Source of the DNA: CAYRNY01 sp964425755
Lineage (GTDB): Bacteria > Chloroflexota > Anaerolineae > Aggregatilineales > Aggregatilineaceae
DNA length: 51,733 bases
Reading direction: 5' to 3'
NCBI GenBank assembly: GCA_964425755.1
Contig: CAYRNY010000025.1
Location: forward strand, 1-51,733
Numbering within the stretch: the stretch's first letter is position 1; each line of letters opens with the position of its first letter. Both the position numbers and the translations under genes were made by a program. Shown here piece after piece: positions 34,860-42,160 of this stretch. Under the pieces are notes generated by a model, which was not told where the DNA came from, did not search any database, and saw only the letters and a list, made by a program, of their open reading frames with translations.

Positions 34860-34883
34860 CAGGGCGAATCCCTGCTCGCCCTG
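34860..34883. terminator. Stem-loop between convergent moeA and ferredoxin reductase genes
   Basis: CAGGGCGA (34860-34867) pairs with TCGCCCTG (34876-34883) around an 8-base loop, six bases after the moeA stop. There is no T-run, so it is at best a weak or bidirectional terminator. Confidence 0.4.
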
Positions 34884-34912
34884 TGGCTGTTCGTTGGTGT
34901 TAGCTCTGACCA

Positions 34913-36322
34913 TTATGCCGGTTCGCGCTTGTACTCGTTCAGTGCCGCGATCATGTCGTCAACCCGCGTGAACTTCAGGCGCGGACGTCCGACGGCTTTC
35001 CCACGTTCGATCTCCAGGTGATCCAGGATGCGCCATTCGTCGTAACTCACATAACGGATGCCGCGTTCCTGCAGCAGTGCTTCCATCGCTTCGCGGCGGG
35101 GTTCTTGTACTTCCGGCAGGTTGTCGCTTGCGAGGTCTTCCAGCAGCAGGTCGACGGTTTCCTGAGCATCCGGTTTATTCGTCCCGATGATGCCGGTCGG
35201 CCCGCGCTTGATCCAGCCAACGACGTATTCACCCAGTAGCGGCAACCGATCGTGATCGATTACGCGGCCCTTTTGATTGGGGATCGTGCCGTTCCAGTCA
35301 TCAAAGGGCACGCCTGGTAGCGGCACGCCCTGGTAGCCGATCGACCGGAAGACCAACCCAACAGGAAATGTCTCGTATTCATCGGTTGGGCAGGGCCGCA
35401 GCATGTGTTTCTTCTCGCAGATCTCATTGATTACGACTTTCATCGCTTCCACGCGATCTGTGCCGTGCAACTCAACAGGGGACATGAGAAAGCGCATGAT
35501 GACACGCTTGGGTTTTCCTTCCGGTTCCTGTTCGGCGAATAGTTTGAGTGTCTGGTAGTTGCGTTCGGCAGTGCGGTCGTTTTTCTTGACCAGGTATTCA
35601 TTGCTCAGCGGATCCAGCTCCAGGTCGTCCGCCGATACGATCACATCCGCCCCTTCGAGTTCTTCCAGCTCTTTGAGTTCGGGATTGGTGAATTTTGCCT
35701 GGACCGGTCCGCGCCGGCCCAGGACGATGATCTCTTTGACATTGCTGTTAGCCAGGGCTTCCAGGGCGTAATCCGCAATATCGGTCTGGCGTAGTTCGTC
35801 CGGCGTGCGAGCGAGAATGCGTGCCACGTCCATCGCCACGTTGCCGTTACCGATCACGGCGACGCGTTCTTGCGTAAGGTCGAAGGTCAGGTCGACATAG
35901 TCGGGGTGGGCGTTGTACCAGCCAACGAACTCTGTTGCGGCGTGGCTGCCGGGTAGGTCGATGCCGGGGATTTCGAGGCGGCGATCGGTCTGCGCACCGA
36001 CGGCGTAGATCACCGCGTGATAATGCTTCGTAATGTCGTCGTGCGAAATATCCCTACCAAATGTGACGTTGCCGTAGAAGCGGAAATTCGCGTGTTCCGC
36101 GATCCGGTCGTAGGCTCGCGTGACAGATTTTATTTTTAGGTGATCCGGCGCGACACCGCCGCGCACCAGCCCAAAGGGGGTGGGCAGGCGTTCATACATA
36201 TCCACCTCGACTCCGTCAGGTTTTTGTTTCAGCAAATGTCCCGCTGCGTAAAATGCCGAAGGTCCGGAGCCGATAATTGCCACGCGCAACGGATTTGCGG
36301 AGGTTCCCAGTTGTGAGGTCAT
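34913..36322 (-). CDS. Adrenodoxin reductase-type ferredoxin-NADP+ reductase
   Basis: 469 aa flavoprotein. FAD site VAIIGSGPSAFYAAGHLL, NADP site VIGNGNVAMDVARIL, an RRGPVQAKFT block, and the C-terminal GWIKRGPTGIIGTNKPDA that is diagnostic of the adrenodoxin reductase/FprA group. It exchanges electrons between NADPH and a ferredoxin; no ferredoxin gene is adjacent. The frame is open 47 codons upstream, but the ATG at 36322 has GGAG eight bases before it and starts the conserved sequence. Confidence 0.92.
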   Translation of the reverse strand: MTSQLGTSANPLRVAIIGSGPSAFYAAGHLLKQKPDGVEVDMYERLPTPFGLVRGGVAPDHLKIKSVTRAYDRIAEHANFRFYGNVTFGRDISHDDITKHYHAVIYAVGAQTDRRLEIPGIDLPGSHAATEFVGWYNAHPDYVDLTFDLTQERVAVIGNGNVAMDVARILARTPDELRQTDIADYALEALANSNVKEIIVLGRRGPVQAKFTNPELKELEELEGADVIVSADDLELDPLSNEYLVKKNDRTAERNYQTLKLFAEQEPEGKPKRVIMRFLMSPVELHGTDRVEAMKVVINEICEKKHMLRPCPTDEYETFPVGLVFRSIGYQGVPLPGVPFDDWNGTIPNQKGRVIDHDRLPLLGEYVVGWIKRGPTGIIGTNKPDAQETVDLLLEDLASDNLPEVQEPRREAMEALLQERGIRYVSYDEWRILDHLEIERGKAVGRPRLKFTRVDDMIAALNEYKREPA

Positions 36323-36490
36323 ACGAATTACTCCATGGTGCAAGTTGTTTCGACGAGAAGACATCAGGTTTGCCTGTATAGTTAAGATGCGCGCAGGTGT
36401 ACCTGCGATGCATGAGACTTGCATCCGGTGCGGCATGCGCAGCAACTTAGGCGCAATGCACAAAAAGATCCCTCAAATGTCCGGCAGGTG

Positions 36491-36504
36491 GTACACTCGT
36501 GTAC
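36491..36504. promoter_or_regulatory. Palindrome upstream of proB, candidate operator
   Basis: GTACACTCGTGTAC is a 14-bp palindrome with 6-bp arms. It overlaps the -35 element of the proposed proB promoter, a position suited to repression. Confidence 0.45.
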
Positions 36505-36528
36505 ATATGCGCCGTCGGATTCTATCAT
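36500..36528 (+). promoter_or_regulatory. Sigma-70 promoter of proBA
   Basis: TGTACA, 17-bp spacer, TATCAT. Start near 36535, giving a leader of about 13 bases that just contains the ribosome-binding site. Confidence 0.5.
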
Positions 36529-36547
36529 ACCACCGCAGGAAGTGAGC

Positions 36548-37660
36548 ATGCATTCGTCCACACCGCCGCAGACGATCATCGTTAAACTGGGTACCAGCAC
36601 ACTTACCGGCGGCACAGATCGCCTTTCACGCCCTCAAATGGCTGACCTTATCCGGCAGATCGCATCGCTCAAGGCCGATGGTCACCGAATGGTGCTCGTA
36701 TCGTCTGGCGCGATCGCTGCCGGGCGCGAGATGTTAGATCATCCGTCCCTGCCGGACCATCTGCCAGCCAAGCAGATGCTCAGCGCAGTCGGGCAGGGGT
36801 ATCTGGTGCAGATGTACAGCGCCCTGTTTGGATTATATGACGTTCATATCGGACAGGTGTTGCTCACACATGGTGACATCTCGCACCGCACACGTTACTT
36901 GAACGCGCGCGACACGCTCAATACGCTGCTAGATTACGGTATCGTGCCGGTGGTAAACGAGAACGATACGGTAGCGGTCGACGAAATCAAAGTTGGCGAT
37001 AACGATACGCTTTCTGCCAAGATCGCGGTGTTATTGAATGCCGCGCTGCTGATCATGCTCACCGATCAAAATGGGTTGTACGATCGTGATCCGCGCGTTG
37101 ATCCAGCGGCGGAGTTGATCCCCCAGGTTGCCGTTATTGACGATCATATCAAAGATCTGGCCGGTCGGAGCGGATCTGGTTTAGGTGTGGGGGGGATGGC
37201 AACAAAAGTCCATGCGGCGCAGTTGGCAACGCGCAGTGGTACGCGCGTTGTGATCGCGAACGGTAACGCGCCGGATGTGTTGCAGCGAATTGTAGCCGGG
37301 GAACGGATCGGCACGGAGTTTTTGCCCGCGCTCGGACACATTGAGAGCCGGAAACGCTGGCTGCTGGCGGAACGCCCGCATGGGCGCATCCGGATTGATG
37401 CTGGTGCGGTGACGGTACTTCGCCAGCAAGGAGCCAGCTTGCTGCCGGTCGGTGTGTGTCAGGTACGCAATCGTTTCACACGCGGGGCGGTGGTATTGGT
37501 TGAAGACGAGACGGGTCATCCGGTGGCGCATGGTCTGGTGAATTACAGCAGCGCGGAGCTTGAGCAGCTCAAAGGCCACCATAGCTATGAGATCGTCGAT
37601 ATCTTGGGCTATACCTACGGCGATGAGGTCATTCATCGCGACAATCTAGTTTTGATGTGA
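36548..37660 (+). CDS. proB: Glutamate 5-kinase
   Basis: First step of proline synthesis: glutamate + ATP to gamma-glutamyl phosphate. 370 aa, with the kinase domain (IIVKLGTSTLTGG at the N-terminus, VLVSSGAIAAGREML, VVNENDTVAVDEIKVGDNDTL, GVGGMATKVHAAQLA) followed by a PUA domain (about 275-365). The ATG at 36548 has an AGGA ribosome-binding site; an upstream in-frame ATG at 36419 would precede the promoter. proA follows after 17 bases. Confidence 0.96.
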   Translation: MHSSTPPQTIIVKLGTSTLTGGTDRLSRPQMADLIRQIASLKADGHRMVLVSSGAIAAGREMLDHPSLPDHLPAKQMLSAVGQGYLVQMYSALFGLYDVHIGQVLLTHGDISHRTRYLNARDTLNTLLDYGIVPVVNENDTVAVDEIKVGDNDTLSAKIAVLLNAALLIMLTDQNGLYDRDPRVDPAAELIPQVAVIDDHIKDLAGRSGSGLGVGGMATKVHAAQLATRSGTRVVIANGNAPDVLQRIVAGERIGTEFLPALGHIESRKRWLLAERPHGRIRIDAGAVTVLRQQGASLLPVGVCQVRNRFTRGAVVLVEDETGHPVAHGLVNYSSAELEQLKGHHSYEIVDILGYTYGDEVIHRDNLVLM

Positions 37661-37677
37661 GCACAGGAGGTAAAAAC

Positions 37678-38937
37678 ATGGGGATTGATATGCAGCAGCT
37701 CGGGCGACAGGCAAAGGCTGCTGGGGCGTCCTTGCGGCGCTTTGACACAGCGGCGAAAAACGAAGCTCTACGCGCAATTGCGGATGCGATCGATGTTAAC
37801 AGCGCGGCTGTCCTGGAAGCGAATGCTGCAGATGTGGCAGACGGGCGCGCCGCAGGGCTCTCATCTGCGCTGCTGGACCGGTTGAATCTGGCGAACCGCC
37901 TGGCCGGAGTCACAGCCGATGCACGCCGGGTCGCGGAATTGCCTGATCCTGTGGGCGAGGAATTCGATGCGCGTGTGCTGCCGAACGGATTGGAGGTCCG
38001 CAAGCGGCGCGTACCGATCGGCGTTCTGGGTGTGATTTATGAAGCACGCCCGAACGTGACGGTCGACGTGGTGACGCTCGCGCTCAAGACGGGGAATGCC
38101 GTGATCCTGCGCGGCGGTTCGGAAACGCTGCGCAGCAATATGGCGCTGGTGGACACGATCCAGGGTGCGTTGGCTTCGGTCGGCTTTCCTGAACATGCAG
38201 TGCAGTTGATCCGTGATCAGGATCGGCGTTACGTGGCCGAACTGCTGAAACTCAGCGATTACGTGGACATGATTATTCCGCGCGGTGGCAACGCGCTGCA
38301 TACGTTCTGCCGGGAAAACAGCACAATTCCCGTGATTACCGGCGGGATCGGCATCTGCCACCTGTACGTGGATGCGACAGCCGATCAAGATGCCGCCGTC
38401 GAGATCGTGCACAACGCGAAGGTTCAGCGTCCTTCGGTATGCAATGCGCTGGATACGTTGCTGGTGCAGGAAAGCATCGCCGATCGGTTGATTCCGCGCG
38501 TAGTCGAGCGCCTGGCGCAGGCGGGCGTGCGCTTCCGGGTCGATGAGCGCGCGGGTGCTGCAGCGCGATCGGTGACAGCGGAGGTTGCGCCTGCCGGTGA
38601 GGGAGACTGGGATACTGAGTGGCTTGACTTGATCCTCGGCATCCGGGTTGTGCCTGATCTTGATACGGCAATCGCGCATATTTACGAGCACAGCACCGGG
38701 CATTCGGACGGCATCTTGACCACCGACCCGGCTTCAATTGAACGGTTTCTCAACGAGGTAGATTCGGCGACGGTGTATGTGAATGCGTCGACGCGGTTTA
38801 CGGATGGGGGCCAGCTCGGGTTGGGCGCGGAGATCGCGGTCAGCACGCAGAAACTGCACGCTCGCGGCCCAATGGCCCTGCAAGAACTGACCACGTACAA
38901 GTGGATCATCGTGGGTCAGGGGCACACGCGCCCCTGA
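37678..38937 (+). CDS. proA: Gamma-glutamyl phosphate reductase
   Basis: Second step of proline synthesis, NADPH-dependent reduction to glutamate semialdehyde. 419 aa; catalytic C255 in KVQRPSVCNALDTL; further blocks IGVLGVIYEARPNVT, GNAVILRGGSE, IIPRGGNAL and FTDGGQLGLGAEIAVSTQK. An optimal AGGAGGT ribosome-binding site fixes the ATG at 37678, after the proB stop. The stop codon lies within a perfect hairpin. Confidence 0.97.
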   Translation: MGIDMQQLGRQAKAAGASLRRFDTAAKNEALRAIADAIDVNSAAVLEANAADVADGRAAGLSSALLDRLNLANRLAGVTADARRVAELPDPVGEEFDARVLPNGLEVRKRRVPIGVLGVIYEARPNVTVDVVTLALKTGNAVILRGGSETLRSNMALVDTIQGALASVGFPEHAVQLIRDQDRRYVAELLKLSDYVDMIIPRGGNALHTFCRENSTIPVITGGIGICHLYVDATADQDAAVEIVHNAKVQRPSVCNALDTLLVQESIADRLIPRVVERLAQAGVRFRVDERAGAAARSVTAEVAPAGEGDWDTEWLDLILGIRVVPDLDTAIAHIYEHSTGHSDGILTTDPASIERFLNEVDSATVYVNASTRFTDGGQLGLGAEIAVSTQKLHARGPMALQELTTYKWIIVGQGHTRP

Positions 38938-38940
38938 CCC
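38913..38940 (+). repeat. 10-bp hairpin spanning the proA stop codon
   Basis: GGGTCAGGGG and CCCCTGACCC form a perfect 10-bp stem with an 8-base loop; the TGA stop is in the 3' arm. No T-run follows. It may protect the mRNA 3' end or assist termination. Confidence 0.55.
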
Positions 38941-38986
38941 AAGCTGTGATGTGATGATTGTGTAGCAAGTGATATGGGCATGATGA

Positions 38987-39014
38987 CGGGCAACCGGGCA
39001 CTTCAGGTTGCCCG
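38987..39014. terminator. Stem-loop between convergent proA and arsM
   Basis: CGGGCAACC and GGTTGCCCG form a perfect 9-bp stem with a 10-base loop in the gap between the two genes. It lacks a T-run on either strand, so a bidirectional, U-poor terminator is a guess. Confidence 0.45.
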
Positions 39015-39023
39015 GCTGGAATG

Positions 39024-39818
39024 TTACAAGACCTGGTGCGGTTTCCGCGCGGTGATACGTGCGCTGTAGATGCGCGGCATTCCGTCTTGTCTTCCTAAGA
39101 TAGGCTCCGCATTGACTTTGTCAACGACCTGAATATCAACGAAACCGGCATCGCGCAGCATGCCAACATACTGTGTGACTTCAACCGCTCCGGTAACGCA
39201 GTCGGCCCATTGGGCGAGATCCCCTCGAAGTTCCGGCGAGAAGTCGCCATCGATCACGATATCACTGATCGACACTCGCCCGCCCGGATTCAGGACGCGG
39301 AAAATTTCACTGAACACCTTTGGTTTTTCTGGCGACAGGTTGATCACGCAGTTTGATATCACAACATCGATCGTGCTGTCTTCGACAGGAAGTGCTTCGA
39401 TTTTGCCCTCCCGGAATTCGACATTTTGCGCGCCCAGCCTGGCTTTGCTGGCGTTTGCCTTCTCCAGCATGGCGGGCGTCATGTCAACGCCAATGACATG
39501 CCCGGCATCACCAACCTGCCGCGCGGCGAGAAAGCAGTCAATGCCGCCGCCGCTGCCCAGGTCTAACACAGTTTCGCCCGGCTGTAGCGAGGCGAGTGTG
39601 ACGGGGTCCCCGCATCCCAGCGATAGCCCGGTGACATCGACTGGCAAACCTTCAAGTAAGGTCGCGTTGTATAGACTGTCATTGCAGCCGCATTCGACGG
39701 TTGCGCTGCTTGATTCGCCGCAACAGCACGATGTTACGACAGGTAGTTCCATCTTCGCTTGTGCGATCGCGCCGTAGTGTTTCTGAACAGCGTCGTGGAT
39801 CGTTTGTTGAGTGGTCAT
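39024..39818 (-). CDS. arsM: Arsenite methyltransferase
   Basis: 264 aa. SAM-dependent methylation of As(III). Features: N-terminal SCCCGESS and a second Cys group (VECGCND), the LGCGDPVTLA block with C69, SAM site VLDLGSGGGIDCFLAA, C157 in SNCVINLSPEK and C207 in WADCVTGA. C69, C157 and C207 correspond to the arsenite-binding cysteines of ArsM. AAGGA precedes the ATG by six bases. An ArsR-type operator lies 11 bases upstream of the start. No arsB/acr3 or arsC is in the window. Confidence 0.95.
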   Translation of the reverse strand: MTTQQTIHDAVQKHYGAIAQAKMELPVVTSCCCGESSSATVECGCNDSLYNATLLEGLPVDVTGLSLGCGDPVTLASLQPGETVLDLGSGGGIDCFLAARQVGDAGHVIGVDMTPAMLEKANASKARLGAQNVEFREGKIEALPVEDSTIDVVISNCVINLSPEKPKVFSEIFRVLNPGGRVSISDIVIDGDFSPELRGDLAQWADCVTGAVEVTQYVGMLRDAGFVDIQVVDKVNAEPILGRQDGMPRIYSARITARKPHQVL

Positions 39819-39829
39819 GGCATGTCCTT

Positions 39830-39849
39830 ATATTGATAGCTGTCGATAT
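39830..39849 (-). promoter_or_regulatory. ArsR operator copy upstream of arsM
   Basis: ATATTGA - 6 bp - TCGATAT, the same arms and spacing as the operator upstream of arsR with one changed base. A weak promoter (TTTCCA-17-TATCAA on the minus strand) overlaps it. Confidence 0.7.
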
Positions 39850-39858
39850 GTTGCCTGG

Positions 39859-39883
39859 AAAAAATGGCACTTCTTGAAGTGCC
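39859..39883 (-). terminator. Intrinsic terminator between arsR and arsM
   Basis: On the minus strand GGCACTT pairs with AAGTGCC around CAAG, followed by A and a run of six T. It lies 24 bases after the arsR stop and separates the arsR transcript from arsM. Confidence 0.87.
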
Positions 39884-39907
39884 CACAACGTTGAGTGCCG
39901 CATGTCT

Positions 39908-40222
39908 CTAGCGGTTTTCCCTGTCAGTCGATTCCTCAATTCGGTGGTCAGGCGCGTATGCACGCATCAAATTACCGCAGCATTGGGTTACCTGTTCCTG
40001 GTTAAGCGTGTAGAAACGCTGCCGGCCCTGCTGACGCACCTGGACCAGATTCGCATCTTCGAGCCTTTTAAGATGGTGGCTCACGGTCGGTTGGTTGACC
40101 CTGCCATTGAGACGATCCACAATGTCGTTCACGCTCAACCATTCACAGCATAAATGCTGCATGATCTGTTGGCGTGTCGGATCAGCCAGGGCTTTCGCAA
40201 AACGTACCGGATCAATCTTCAT
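39908..40222 (-). CDS. arsR: ArsR/SmtB-family metalloregulator
   Basis: 104 aa winged-helix repressor: AKALADPTRQQIMQHL, recognition helix VNQPTVSHHLKRLEDANLV and beta-wing QQGRQRFYTL. Vicinal cysteine pairs C25-C26 (LCCEWLS) and C81-C82 (TQCCGNL) are candidate As(III) ligands; they differ from the CVC motif of plasmid ArsR. It presumably represses itself and arsM through the two matching operators. The ATG has no ribosome-binding site and lies seven bases after the -10 element, implying a leaderless mRNA. Confidence 0.92.
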   Translation of the reverse strand: MKIDPVRFAKALADPTRQQIMQHLCCEWLSVNDIVDRLNGRVNQPTVSHHLKRLEDANLVQVRQQGRQRFYTLNQEQVTQCCGNLMRAYAPDHRIEESTDRENR

Positions 40223-40229
40223 GATTCAG

Positions 40230-40257
40230 ATTATATCGACAATGATCGATATGTCAA
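40230..40257 (-). promoter_or_regulatory. Consensus sigma-70 promoter of arsR
   Basis: Minus strand TTGACA, 16-bp spacer, TATAAT. The arsR operator fills the spacer. The predicted start (about 40222-40224) coincides with the arsR start codon. Confidence 0.85.
40233..40252. promoter_or_regulatory. ArsR operator in the arsR promoter
   Basis: ATATCGA - 6 bp - TCGATAT, a perfect inverted repeat with 7-bp arms lying between the -35 and -10 elements, so bound repressor would exclude RNA polymerase. Confidence 0.82.
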
Positions 40258-40272
40258 GCCGTTAACGCGTTT

Positions 40273-41391
40273 CTAGTGCAAGTCCATGCCGATCTGCCCG
40301 CCACCGTTGCGCAACAGGGCGATGATCTTCTGGTCTGTGATCGGGAAAGCATACCCGTCCAGCTCTTCCGGCGTGATCCAGGCCCAATCAGCACAGCCAA
40401 GCGCCTGCGGCTCGCCACCAACGTAACGACACTCAAAGGCATGTAACGTGATACGGAAGTGCGTGTAAGCGTGTTTGACCGTGCCGATGGGCTGCTTAAC
40501 GGCGATCGTGATGCCGAGTTCTTCACGAATCTCGCGTTTCAGACACGCCTCCAGCGATTCGCCCTGTTCGCGTTTACCACCGGGGAACTCCCACAATCCG
40601 CCAAGCATGCCCTCGAGTGGTCGCCGCGCGATCAACAGCCGCCCGTCAGGGTGGAATATCACAGCCGCCGTGACATCATAGTGCGGCGTCTTCGCTTTAG
40701 GGCTCTTGACCGGGCGCTTGTGCTGCGCGTCGTTTCGATAGGCTGTGCAGTACGCAGACACAGGGCAGGTGCTGCAGGCAGGCGATCTTGGCGTGCAGAT
40801 ACGACGGCCCAACTCCATCAGTCCTTCGTTCCAGGGGGCAGGGCGCTCGGTTGGCATAAGTTGTTCGGCCAGCGCCCAAAGCGCAGTTTTGGTTCTTGCC
40901 TGGCGTATGTCGTCGGGAATGTCAAACAGCCGGGTGAGGACACGCATCACATTACCGTCTAGCACGGGCGCGGTGACGCCGAAGGCGATGCTGGCTATCG
41001 CGCCAGCGGTGTACTGGCCGACTCCGGGTAGCGCAAGCAGTTCGTCTACGGTTGCCGGGAACTCACCGCCGTATTGCGTGACGACCTGTTGGGCGGCGCG
41101 GTGGAGATTGCGCGCGCGGCTGTAGTAGCCCAACCCTTCCCATGCCTTGAGTACATCGTCCAGGGGAGCAGCCGCGAGGTCGTGCACGGTCGGGAAGCGT
41201 GCCAGGAACCGCTCGTAGTACGGGATCACGGTTGCGACCTGTGTCTGTTGTAGCATGATCTCGGATAACCATACGGCATAGGGATCGTTGGTGCGCCGCC
41301 AGGGAAGGTCGGCTTTGTGCGTTTCGAACCAACCTATGAGCGCATCGTGCAGAGCAGTGAAGTCGTTGGTCGATTTGCTCGTGTGATTCAT
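40273..41391 (-). CDS. mutY: A/G-specific adenine glycosylase MutY
   Basis: Removes adenine mispaired with 8-oxoguanine. 372 aa: LPWRRTNDPYAVWLSEIMLQ with the catalytic Glu, the helix-hairpin-helix LPGVGQYTAGAIASIAFG with the following catalytic Asp (VLDGNVMRVL), the [4Fe-4S] loop CTPRSPACSTCPVSAYC (C-x6-C-x2-C-x5-C), and a C-terminal NUDIX-like 8-oxoG recognition domain with EFPGGKREQGESLEACLKRE. The start overlaps the methyltransferase stop by ATGA. Confidence 0.95.
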   Translation of the reverse strand: MNHTSKSTNDFTALHDALIGWFETHKADLPWRRTNDPYAVWLSEIMLQQTQVATVIPYYERFLARFPTVHDLAAAPLDDVLKAWEGLGYYSRARNLHRAAQQVVTQYGGEFPATVDELLALPGVGQYTAGAIASIAFGVTAPVLDGNVMRVLTRLFDIPDDIRQARTKTALWALAEQLMPTERPAPWNEGLMELGRRICTPRSPACSTCPVSAYCTAYRNDAQHKRPVKSPKAKTPHYDVTAAVIFHPDGRLLIARRPLEGMLGGLWEFPGGKREQGESLEACLKREIREELGITIAVKQPIGTVKHAYTHFRITLHAFECRYVGGEPQALGCADWAWITPEELDGYAFPITDQKIIALLRNGGGQIGMDLH

Positions 41392-42107
41392 GCCTGTTCT
41401 CGCTTGAGGATACTGTAACGGTTCATGCTGTTAGTATGCCCGTCGGCGCGGTAAGTCGTGATTTCCGTGAGGCCGGTTACGGCGATCAGATCGGTATGTT
41501 CCGCATCATCGACATAATGGCAGTAACGCAGCGCGTGTTCATCGCGCCGCCAGTCGAGCAGGTAATCATGGCGTTCAACAGTGATATCGTCCGGCCAGGG
41601 CACGATGCGCTCGCGGAAACGCTCAAATTCGTAGAAACGCCATGCCGCGAAGGCGAGGTATCCCCCTGGCGCGACGTGGCTGGCGAGTTGTCGCATCAGG
41701 TCCCGGCGCTGCTGCGCGCCGGGAATGTGGTGCAGCACGCCAAATAATGCTACAAGATCGTATACGGCGTCGTTCACGATCGCGTGTAGCGGTTGTTCGA
41801 TGATATCGTGCAGTTCGATCCGCGCGCCAAGGTGGGCCAGCGCTGCGCGCGCACGTGCGAGCAGGGCAGGGCTGTTGTCGAGGCCGGTATATGTGATCGC
41901 TTCCGGCCCGAATCGCTCGGCCAGAAAGAGGCCGAAGCGCCCGTTGCCACAGCCGATGTCCAGCACATTCAGCGGCGGATCAAGCAGCGGTAGCAGCGGT
42001 TCCCATCCGGGCCAGGGCTGGCTGCGCGACCGGTCAAAGCTTTCGGCGGTGGTCGCGTAGAATTCACGGTTGATGGCGTTCAGGCGTTTAATTGTCGCGT
42101 CGTTCAT
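41388..42107 (-). CDS. Class I SAM-dependent methyltransferase
   Basis: 239 aa. SAM-binding motif I VLDIGCGNGRFGLFLAERFG, followed by YTGLDNSPALLARAR (motif II acidic residue) and YDLVALFGVLHHIPG (motif IV). The N-terminus, NAINREFYATTAESFDRSRSQPW, is a substrate-side helix seen in tRNA or small-molecule methyltransferases, including Trm9-like proteins. The substrate is not certain. It precedes mutY in an overlapping pair and is divergent from elp3, a tRNA wobble-uridine enzyme, which makes a tRNA target worth testing. Confidence 0.82.
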   Translation of the reverse strand: MNDATIKRLNAINREFYATTAESFDRSRSQPWPGWEPLLPLLDPPLNVLDIGCGNGRFGLFLAERFGPEAITYTGLDNSPALLARARAALAHLGARIELHDIIEQPLHAIVNDAVYDLVALFGVLHHIPGAQQRRDLMRQLASHVAPGGYLAFAAWRFYEFERFRERIVPWPDDITVERHDYLLDWRRDEHALRYCHYVDDAEHTDLIAVTGLTEITTYRADGHTNSMNRYSILKREQA

Positions 42108-42160
42108 GGTAGGATTGTCAGGATTCAGGTGCCGTATTGGTAGATGGTGGTGACCGGCAA

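Noticed and set aside
36323..36463. 47-codon N-terminal extension of the ferredoxin reductase
   Set aside because: The conserved FAD-binding start and a GGAG-preceded ATG are at 36322; the extension overlaps the proB side of the intergenic region.
42137..42160. TTG start for elp3
   Set aside because: It adds eight non-conserved residues without a ribosome-binding site; the ATG at 42161 is preferred, though not proven.
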